Below, piece after piece: positions 58,359-64,000 of a stretch of DNA of 64,000 bases (position 1 is the stretch's first letter; each line of letters opens with the position of its first letter). The position numbers were made by a program, and so were the translations under genes. The notes beneath the pieces were generated by a model. The model was not told the origin of the DNA. It searched no databases and saw only the letters and a program-made list of their open reading frames with translations. The stretch spans positions 124,001-188,000 of IMG/VR virus record IMGVR_UViG_3300046167_000825; one strand, written 5' to 3'. The DNA is from a virus.

Positions 58359-59879
58359 ATGCGTACAATTAAAAAGATAGCGATGAACCGACAGATGAAG
58401 TTTCAAATGATCAATGACTTTGCAAAGTCTGTTGGTGTGATGGACTTAAGTCAATATGGCGATACTGCTGTGGGTATTTACAATGATCTTGTGACGGCTA
58501 TGTACTCCGTGATGGATGTGAAGGTACTTGAAAAAGATGACCTTGAGCAGATGTTAAATCTCTATCTCGCTGGGATAAACCCTTCGTCTTACTGGTCTGA
58601 GGGTAAATTGAAGCAGAGCCTTAGTGATGATAATGTCGATAAAGCCCAAGCGTTCTTGTCGGCTTTCTCTGACCGATCCACGGCTGTGTGGGCTTCCTTG
58701 TGGGGGTCACGGGATGCGTCATCCATAAAGGACATCAAAACAACTTTCGCTCAAATGAAGACAAGTCTCCGACAAAGAGCCAGAGATGAAATCCGACAAG
58801 AAAATGCCCGCCAAGAGGGCATGGTTCAAATGGATAATAGTGGTGACGACAGTGATTCAGCACAAGCCTACCAAAACGCAATGGAGGGGGAAATCTCTCG
58901 TTCGGTCGGTGTTGGGCAGACTTTCAACTTGAACTCTTGGGATGAGATCCAAGCCGCTGGGAATCGGGATGAGAAAGTGGGGCAAGCAGTGGCAGACATT
59001 GAGGCACTATTCTCAAGCAATATTTCCCAGATTGCTTTGGCTGTAATGGATATTGCTTTTGTAGGGGATAGAAAAACAGATGCTTTTGAGAGAAAACTTT
59101 TTGAAATAGCGAACTCCGTTGGTGATTACTCCGTAAAGGTCACGACATTGTTTGGGGATATAAACATCGATCAGAATATCACTATCGGTCGCCCCGTAGC
59201 CTTGAAGTCTAAGAACTGGCTAACCAATCTCACAGCCCATCTCGTTGTGACAAGATATCCCGCACTACGCTATTTGGTAGTTCCAGACAAGAAGGTCAAG
59301 AATCTTCCCGAAGGTGATTTCCGTGACCTACTAGACGGGAAACACACTCGACCCTTTTCAAACGCTTCTATTTCTCTGCCACAACACTTGAGTATCTCTG
59401 CAAGGGATATTGCTAGAAACTCAGATGCTCAAACCATCGTTGGTCGGTTCGACCCTTCTTCTGCTGATATTGAGAGTAAAGATGGTGTGATAGCAATGAC
59501 AAACAAGTCTTTCATAAAACTCATGAAAGCCGCTAGAGAGTCTTTGAACCAAAAATGGGTTTCTGGGAAAAGGTTGAGAAACAAGCCTTTCTGGAAAAAA
59601 GGAATGGATTGTCTTGTTCGTCAAGTTCAGATTGACTTTGAAACAGACCCTACCACATGGCTTGATTATGTAGAACTCCCGAGTAGTGTTTCAGCCGAAA
59701 CAAAAAGGTTCGTAGAAAACTTCCGTTTTTTACTAATCCGTGCGTTGGTTGACCTTGATGAAGCACACGGTTGGTACGAACTACGCAATAAGAGATTCGC
59801 TAAAAAGAAAGAAGCCAAACAACATCGTCTGGCTTCCAAAGTCGCTTACAAATGGTTGCTGAAACAATCTAAAGCATAA
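58359..59879 (+). CDS. Unknown large protein (506 aa)
   Basis: I chose ATG 58359 (GGAG six bases upstream) over an in-frame TTG at 58347. The first third is helical with an Arg/Gln-rich segment (LRQRARDEIRQENARQEG, about 142-159) that could bind nucleic acid; the rest is mixed. The last 120 residues are basic with aromatic-rich helices. No known family. It is convergent with the 391-aa gene, their ends overlapping by 11 bases. Confidence 0.65.
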   Translation: MRTIKKIAMNRQMKFQMINDFAKSVGVMDLSQYGDTAVGIYNDLVTAMYSVMDVKVLEKDDLEQMLNLYLAGINPSSYWSEGKLKQSLSDDNVDKAQAFLSAFSDRSTAVWASLWGSRDASSIKDIKTTFAQMKTSLRQRARDEIRQENARQEGMVQMDNSGDDSDSAQAYQNAMEGEISRSVGVGQTFNLNSWDEIQAAGNRDEKVGQAVADIEALFSSNISQIALAVMDIAFVGDRKTDAFERKLFEIANSVGDYSVKVTTLFGDINIDQNITIGRPVALKSKNWLTNLTAHLVVTRYPALRYLVVPDKKVKNLPEGDFRDLLDGKHTRPFSNASISLPQHLSISARDIARNSDAQTIVGRFDPSSADIESKDGVIAMTNKSFIKLMKAARESLNQKWVSGKRLRNKPFWKKGMDCLVRQVQIDFETDPTTWLDYVELPSSVSAETKRFVENFRFLLIRALVDLDEAHGWYELRNKRFAKKKEAKQHRLASKVAYKWLLKQSKA

Positions 59880-61044
59880 ACTGCTTGACCTTGACGGTCT
59901 GAATAGTTTTCTCTCTTCGGGGTAGATGTGCGTTGCACACTGCCCCTTTTCTTTTGCCTTGCACGAGGTATAGATAGCCCTCTCCACTCCGTCTAGGCTT
60001 CTTGGCTATAACTTCCATACCCACTTCAAGATTCGCTCTCAGAACCCACTTCTTGGCTTCACACGGCTGTCTTTCATATTGATAGGATTGAGTCCTAGTC
60101 ATGGATTGAGGGGCTTCTCTCAAAGAGTTGATTTGTTGGAGTGTTTCGGGTTCAACAAACAGTGTTTTTGTTCTTGTGAGATTTCGTTTTCTTTTCTTTG
60201 CTTGTTTGATTTGTTGCCTTGAATAGTTTGATGTTTCCTTGACGACTGTCTTGGGATTTTGGAGGCAAGTGAGGAGGTTGAGGTGCGTGAATAGAAAACG
60301 GTGACTGGTTTCTGTTTCTGTGAGAAACTTTTCCTCGAATACCACGTCCTCTTTGAACAACATAATTTTGCTCGCCCAAGCATACGCACTGTCTTGTGGG
60401 CGAGAGCCATCATATATGATTTTTCCGTTTCGGTCACAGAGGCAAAGGTGATATTCACAATAGACAAAGACACCTTCATTGAAGGTTAAGGCATGTCCTC
60501 TATGTAAGTTATTCAAGGCGATATTCGTCTTAACCCTCTGATTATGGATTTGTTGGAAACGCTTCGTTGAAGATAAAGGTGCTGCGAGGGTTTTACTGGT
60601 ATCCAGCCACATCAAAACTGATATCACCTCGTCTGAATGTCGTAGTGCATGGGGAGAGAAGGGTTTGAAAGCCACTGGGTGTTCTTTCAAGTCGAACCGA
60701 TAGGGAAACACTTCCACCCCACCTTGTTTCTTTCGGTACTCCAAGCCGTTCGTTTGCAAACTTTCTAGGAGAGTGGGTTCGATGTCATACAAGACAGAAG
60801 ACTCAATCTTCCAGTGATTAAACAGCACACTAGCGTGATACTGGTAAAGCATTTCAGAGAACCTTATCCCCTCTTGTCTGAACTTGGGTAGATTGTCAAG
60901 CCATAGTGGATAAGGAATCCCAGATTGAACAACCTTCGCCAACGTGTCCATAAAACCGTTTGACTTGTAATAACCTACGAGGGACTTTTTGAAGAAGTCT
61001 TTGAGGTGGGCGATTTGATTGGTGGTTGATAGGGCTAGTTTCAT
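59869..61044 (-). CDS. Unknown protein (391 aa)
   Basis: Starts at 61044 behind AAAGGAG and a class A promoter. The N-terminal 280 residues are helical with aromatic clusters (WLDNLPKFRQEGIRFSEMLYQYH near 49-71) and a Cys/His segment (YCEYHLCLCDRNGKIIYDGS). The C-terminal 110 residues are Lys/Arg-rich and beta-like (WVLRANLEVGMEVIAKKPRRSGEGYLY). I recognise no domain; it could be a host-interacting protein expressed with other class A genes. Confidence 0.6.
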   Translation of the reverse strand: MKLALSTTNQIAHLKDFFKKSLVGYYKSNGFMDTLAKVVQSGIPYPLWLDNLPKFRQEGIRFSEMLYQYHASVLFNHWKIESSVLYDIEPTLLESLQTNGLEYRKKQGGVEVFPYRFDLKEHPVAFKPFSPHALRHSDEVISVLMWLDTSKTLAAPLSSTKRFQQIHNQRVKTNIALNNLHRGHALTFNEGVFVYCEYHLCLCDRNGKIIYDGSRPQDSAYAWASKIMLFKEDVVFEEKFLTETETSHRFLFTHLNLLTCLQNPKTVVKETSNYSRQQIKQAKKRKRNLTRTKTLFVEPETLQQINSLREAPQSMTRTQSYQYERQPCEAKKWVLRANLEVGMEVIAKKPRRSGEGYLYLVQGKRKGAVCNAHLPRREKTIQTVKVKQFML

Positions 61045-61065
61045 TTGTATGCTCCTTTGCTGAGA

Positions 61066-61097
61066 GGTATACGGAAAGCCCTCAAAAAAACAACCCG
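61066..61097 (-). promoter_or_regulatory. Class A promoter (variant)
   Basis: On the - strand: TCGGG upstream, -35 TTGTTT (61093-61088), 16 bp ending TTCCG, -10 TATACC (61071-61066). The GCGG is changed to TCGGG. It follows a terminator and the AAGAATCT motif. Confidence 0.75.
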
Positions 61098-61120
61098 AGT
61101 CAAGAATCTGATGTCACCTC

Positions 61121-61150
61121 AAAAAAGAGGGAGGGTTCTAATGAACCCCC
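61121..61150 (-). terminator. Rho-independent terminator (- strand)
   Basis: GGGTTC and GAACCC pair with a four-base loop, followed on the - strand by TCCCTCTTTTTTG. It ends the gene at 61160. Confidence 0.75.
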
Positions 61151-61159
61151 CAGAGTGAC

Positions 61160-61384
61160 TTACTGAACTGCCCACCACCCATAGCCCTCGTTCTTCAAAG
61201 TGAGGATAGCGAACTCACCCACCTCGTTGAAGAAGTCCGTGTGCTTCTTGTCATAGCCCCCACGATACTTTCTCATAGCAATGAGATCGAGAGGACTGAT
61301 TTGAATCTCCTCCTCTGTCGGTTTGCGACCGTAATAGGTCACTTCCATTTCGTTACACATGTCTTGATCGATATAAATACGCAT
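61160..61384 (-). CDS. Small protein (74 aa), unknown
   Basis: I chose the ATG at 61384, seven bases after GGAG, over the ATG at 61390 that is only one base away. Short, mixed charge (MEVTYYGRKPTEEEIQISPL), with no known motif. It is the second gene of a unit led by the zinc protein at 61877. Confidence 0.6.
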   Translation of the reverse strand: MRIYIDQDMCNEMEVTYYGRKPTEEEIQISPLDLIAMRKYRGGYDKKHTDFFNEVGEFAILTLKNEGYGWWAVQ

Positions 61385-61403
61385 TGTCATTCTCCTTGAT
61401 TGT

Positions 61404-61877
61404 TTATTTTTTCCAGCAGAGAGCAGAACAGCACTCTTTGCCTTTTTTGGTGATAAAGTTCCTTGCCCCACAAGACTTACAGAAGGTAGGGTTTGTGTGA
61501 GCAGTACGGGCTTCTCCGTAAGCCGAACGCATACGCTCTAGCATACGGTCTGGGATGGCTTGAACGCCTCCCACACGATTGATACGCTTGCGTTTGATAA
61601 TGCCTCGTGTTGAACCGTCAGCGAACTTGCGAACGCCACAAACCCGAATGGCATCCTCTCCGACAATTCTCATTTCATTGGAGCGAATATCAATGGATGT
61701 GTAAACCAAAACACGAACATCTGAGTTCGGGATGGCACGAGAAAACACCCTCTCTTTGCAGAGGGGTTGATGTTGTGCTGTTTCGTCAGTGAAACCAGCA
61801 GTTTTGAGTTTGTGGAGCAACGAACCAGCGAGAGTGGAACGGTGGTGTTGATCACGAGGATTGTATTTGATAGGCAT
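61404..61877 (-). CDS. Conserved phage protein with C-terminal zinc ribbon (157 aa)
   Basis: I chose ATG 61877, four bases after GGAGG. The central segment VRVLVYTSID, then VGEDAIRVCGV and RINRVGGVQAI is found in a widespread phage and cyanobacterial hypothetical protein (DAIRV-x-x-V, KR-x-NR-x-G). The end carries a zinc ribbon C-K-x-C, E-C-C-x-x-x-C. No function is established. A class A promoter lies upstream. Confidence 0.7.
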   Translation of the reverse strand: MPIKYNPRDQHHRSTLAGSLLHKLKTAGFTDETAQHQPLCKERVFSRAIPNSDVRVLVYTSIDIRSNEMRIVGEDAIRVCGVRKFADGSTRGIIKRKRINRVGGVQAIPDRMLERMRSAYGEARTAHTNPTFCKSCGARNFITKKGKECCSALCWKK

Positions 61878-61905
61878 ATGCCCTCCCAAGTTATTGATTG
61901 TGGGA

Positions 61906-61938
61906 GGTATACGGGTCTATTCTAAAAACACAACCGCA
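61906..61938 (-). promoter_or_regulatory. Class A promoter
   Basis: On the - strand: CTGCGG, -35 TTGTGT (61933-61928), 16 bp ending CCCG, -10 TATACC (61911-61906), then CACAATCAATAAC. Confidence 0.85.
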
Positions 61939-61939
61939 G

Positions 61940-62281
61940 TTATGAGTTGTTGTCCAAGTAAGAGAGGGGCTTACGAGAACCACCTACAACTAAAATGGGA
62001 TCGATATCCCCGTCAATCACGGCATCTGGAATGAAGATCCCTAGTTTGGATTCATCTGACATAACTGCGATGCCTTTGCGTTCAGAACCATGCACATCCA
62101 AAGATACAGATTCTGTGAAAATGAAGTACTGATATGTGTCTTCTAGGGCTTTTTTCATGACCTTGTACGCACCACCTAATGCTGCATGGCTGTTTTGATA
62201 CTGTTCTATGACTTGGTGGACTTCACCCGTTTCACGAGTAAACAACCAAGTGGTGGTGTTTAAATTAATTCGATTATCCAT
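61940..62281 (-). CDS. Small protein (113 aa), unknown
   Basis: Starts at 62281 with AGGAA upstream, overlapping the end of thyX by eight bases. Beta-rich, with no known motif. Translational coupling to thyX suggests joint expression. Confidence 0.6.
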   Translation of the reverse strand: MDNRINLNTTTWLFTRETGEVHQVIEQYQNSHAALGGAYKVMKKALEDTYQYFIFTESVSLDVHGSERKGIAVMSDESKLGIFIPDAVIDGDIDPILVVGGSRKPLSYLDNNS

Positions 62282-62936
62282 TTGAGATTCCTAATTTGAG
62301 AGAGGTAGGGAAAAGAGGGGCTACAAGTTGCCGAATGGCTACGGCATACTCTTGTATCTCCTTTTGAGCGTGAGAATCCTCACGCAAAACTAAAAAGTGC
62401 ATCAAGGCTTGGAGCGAACATGTCCAATAACATTCAGTGTAAAGAGATAAGGGTAACACACAGCGTGCTTGCTCTCTGCACACCCCTTTACTCAACAAAG
62501 CACGATAAGAAGAGATGGCATTTAAGCAAGCCTCCTCAAAGATAGACTGGGCTTCCAACTCTTGAGCGAGTCCCAGTTCTCCAAACGACCCTTGTTTATT
62601 ATCCTTACTTTGTTTTCGGAAGAACTCTGGTTGATGATAATCCCCATCGAACTCAATATATCTTAAACTAGCCTCATTCCAAGAACACCCAATTTGATGT
62701 TTCATCCATTGGCGAAGCACAAAGATCGGTGCTTTGATGTGTATCTGAACTGTAGCGTGTCGGAAAGGCGAACTGTGTTTATGTTCCCAAAGGTATTTGA
62801 TGAGTTTTTCATCACGAGGTCTAAGTTCCTCTGTTCGTTTCCCGAAAGAAACCCTTGCCGAGTTCACAACAGATATGTCACTACCCATGTGGTCAACAAG
62901 TGACACGAATCCTTTATCCAAAACAGTTATTTGCAT
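62274..62936 (-). CDS. thyX: Flavin-dependent thymidylate synthase ThyX
   Basis: 220 aa. I chose ATG 62936 because GGAG lies six bases before it; an ATG at 62948 would overlap that site. The family signature is clear: SARVSFGK (26-33), HKHSSPFRH (52-60) and the ThyX motif R-Q-W-M-K-H-Q-I-G-C-S (75-85) followed by WNEASLRY. The consensus RHRxxS is KHQIGCS here, with an added residue. It makes dTMP from dUMP with FAD, NADPH and methylene-tetrahydrofolate, supporting phage DNA synthesis when the host ThyA or ThyX is limiting. Confidence 0.92.
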   Translation of the reverse strand: MQITVLDKGFVSLVDHMGSDISVVNSARVSFGKRTEELRPRDEKLIKYLWEHKHSSPFRHATVQIHIKAPIFVLRQWMKHQIGCSWNEASLRYIEFDGDYHQPEFFRKQSKDNKQGSFGELGLAQELEAQSIFEEACLNAISSYRALLSKGVCREQARCVLPLSLYTECYWTCSLQALMHFLVLREDSHAQKEIQEYAVAIRQLVAPLFPTSLKLGISNG

Positions 62937-62972
62937 GATTCTCTCCATCTTACAGAAAGAATACCCAAAAAC

Positions 62973-63254
62973 TTATTTCTTTGGGAAAGTTTTCATCGGG
63001 TCAAGGCTAGGGAGTTCGGTTGCTCTGATTGTTGGGATAGTGATAAGCCCGATCTCAACTCCTTCCCACCTCTCTGGTGTGAAAACCAAGTCTTTCAAAT
63101 TATCGGGGGATAACTTCAAGATATGATGGTCACCACCCCAGTGAACATAAGACTCTTGAACTGTTGCACCACCACATGCACCACAAGAACACCAACGACA
63201 GACATCCTCTAACTTGAAGATATCAAAACATTTACGACAGAATATTAACAGCAT
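62973..63254 (-). CDS. Small zinc-binding protein (93 aa)
   Basis: I chose ATG 63254, five bases after GGAGG. The first part has CRKCFDIFKL, then C-R-W-CSCGAC, four to five cysteines of a zinc ribbon typical of a phage hypothetical family. The remainder (NLKDLVFTPERWEGVEIGLI) is beta-like. The next - strand gene is thyX, 37 bases downstream. Confidence 0.65.
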   Translation of the reverse strand: MLLIFCRKCFDIFKLEDVCRWCSCGACGGATVQESYVHWGGDHHILKLSPDNLKDLVFTPERWEGVEIGLITIPTIRATELPSLDPMKTFPKK

Positions 63255-63354
63255 TGCAGCCTCCAAAACAGTTGGTAGCATACAATCTCATAGGGATACA
63301 CTTATTGGATTCTGAAATAGAGTCCTTATTGCAATACTCAATAAATAATCTCCT

Positions 63355-63362
63355 TCTATATG
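63355..63362 (+). promoter_or_regulatory. Class B promoter candidate (TCTATATG)
   Basis: TCTATATG lies only 23 nt before ATG 63378, preceded by AATAATCT as at 43.8 kb. The shorter distance than in other members makes this one doubtful. Confidence 0.3.
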
Positions 63363-63377
63363 TAGGAGGAAAACCAA

Positions 63378-63734
63378 ATGTCTGATGAATTGCCCGATGG
63401 ATTAACGAACTTAATCTCACAGAATATGGAGAGGATGTTGGAATGGGAAATCCTCCTCAGTAAAACCCTCGACAACGGCAGTGTCTTGTCTATCCGAAAA
63501 GGGGACTTCATCGAAAAAGAATGGTGGGCTGTTTTTGTGGAAGCCCATGTCGACAATGAAGACCATCTCAAAGATATCCCCCCACAAGATGAATGGGGTG
63601 AGTTTGCACTGATGTCTTTCCAAATCGGTGATCGGGGAATGGTCTTATGGGTTTTTAGTTCAATCAATGAGTTGACCCTTGAACTGACGAGACTCTTTGG
63701 GATGTTCACAGCGAAAACAACCACCGAAATCTAA
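63378..63734 (+). CDS. Small acidic protein (118 aa), unknown
   Basis: ATG 63378 behind GGAGGA. Acidic, with a helical start (LISQNMERMLEWEILL) and a beta middle (WWAVFVEAHVDNEDHL). No known family. It begins a new + strand run. Confidence 0.6.
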   Translation: MSDELPDGLTNLISQNMERMLEWEILLSKTLDNGSVLSIRKGDFIEKEWWAVFVEAHVDNEDHLKDIPPQDEWGEFALMSFQIGDRGMVLWVFSSINELTLELTRLFGMFTAKTTTEI

Positions 63735-63863
63735 AAAAGATTCAAAAAAGTTGGCGTGTCAAGATAAAAGAGTGTATCTTTATTTTTGAGTCATTTCGCA
63801 CGATTTTTTCAGAGACCAATCACTTTGTGGTGTGGTTTCTTATGCTGTTTTTTGGGGGTTTTT

Positions 63864-64000
63864 ATGGTCGCTGTTGCTGGTGAGGTTTTATATACAAAGC
63901 AAAAACATGGTTCTTTACCGATAAAGATATTGGATTCGGGGTTTCTCTTGGGTGAGAAAAAGTACGATACAGAGAAAAGATTATTTGAAGAACTGTACGG
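63864..64000 (+). CDS. Partial gene at the right edge (at least 45 codons)
   Basis: From ATG 63864 the frame stays open to the window end. GGGGG lies about five bases upstream of the start. The visible 45 codons (for example GEVLYTKQKHGSLPIKIL) show no recognisable domain. The start is tentative; whether this is a real gene needs the next stretch of sequence. Confidence 0.4.
   Translation, partial: MVAVAGEVLYTKQKHGSLPIKILDSGFLLGEKKYDTEKRLFEELY

Noticed and set aside
61875-61911. A 7-bp hairpin (CCTCCCA / TGGGAGG) that would hide the ribosome site of the 61877 gene
   Set aside because: The first arm overlaps the -10 box and the expected transcription start, so most of it would not be in the RNA.

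Overview
The window is part of the genome of a large tailed bacteriophage. The evidence is very long virion and tail-fibre-type genes, a sigma factor, a phage-type chaperonin, ThyX, lone DNA methyltransferases, and dozens of short genes spaced by phage-style promoters and hairpin terminators. I see no integrase, tRNA, rRNA, CRISPR array or insertion sequence. The host is unknown. Two encoded lipoproteins resemble cell-surface proteins common in Myxococcota-like bacteria, and GANTC sites cluster upstream of the sigma gene. Neither is enough to name a host.

Layout. 0-15.7 kb: tail/baseplate-type structural genes, all on the + strand, including two paralogous giant proteins (1103 and 1772 aa). 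15.9-18.5 kb: membrane proteins suited to a holin/spanin role, and a DNA methyltransferase. 18.5-19.6 kb: small - strand genes. 19.6-24.7 kb: a Nudix hydrolase and a 1465-aa repeat-built tail fibre. 24.8-28.0 kb: a lipoprotein, a protein with recombinase-like repeats, an iteron-like locus and a three-gene operon. 28.2-31.9 kb: small + strand genes, a P-loop kinase and a sigma-70 family factor. 31.9-38.7 kb: many single - strand genes, most behind the same promoter, with a second iteron-like locus at 35.7 kb. 37.5-43.6 kb: a CobS-like AAA+ ATPase, a CobT-like protein split into two genes (HExxH protein and VWA protein), and a GHKL ATPase fused to a metzincin-type HExxHxxGxxH motif. 43.9-50.1 kb: a second methyltransferase, a C39-like peptidase, a GroEL-like chaperonin and particle-type proteins. 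50.1-53.8 kb: a VWA lipoprotein operon, a PLD-like protein and tiny genes. 53.9-59.9 kb: larger proteins of probable virion type and a second sigma-like protein. 59.9-63.3 kb: an accessory - strand block ending in thyX.

Regulation can be read from the sequence. One class of at least 15 near-identical promoters (upstream GCGGTTG, TTG-type -35, exactly 16 bp, then CCG-TATA) drives the short accessory genes and the CobS/CobT genes. A second, -10-only element (TCTATAT) lies 40-48 nt before structural-type genes. The sigma gene itself has an extended consensus -10 almost touching its start codon. I infer a cascade: host sigma-70 makes the phage sigma, and phage-specific promoter classes follow.

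Most promising for new biology: the ATPase/VWA/metalloprotease cluster, the paired iteron loci with 20-21 bp phasing, the GANTC-dense region upstream of the sigma gene, and a structured RNA-like segment at 31.9-32.2 kb.
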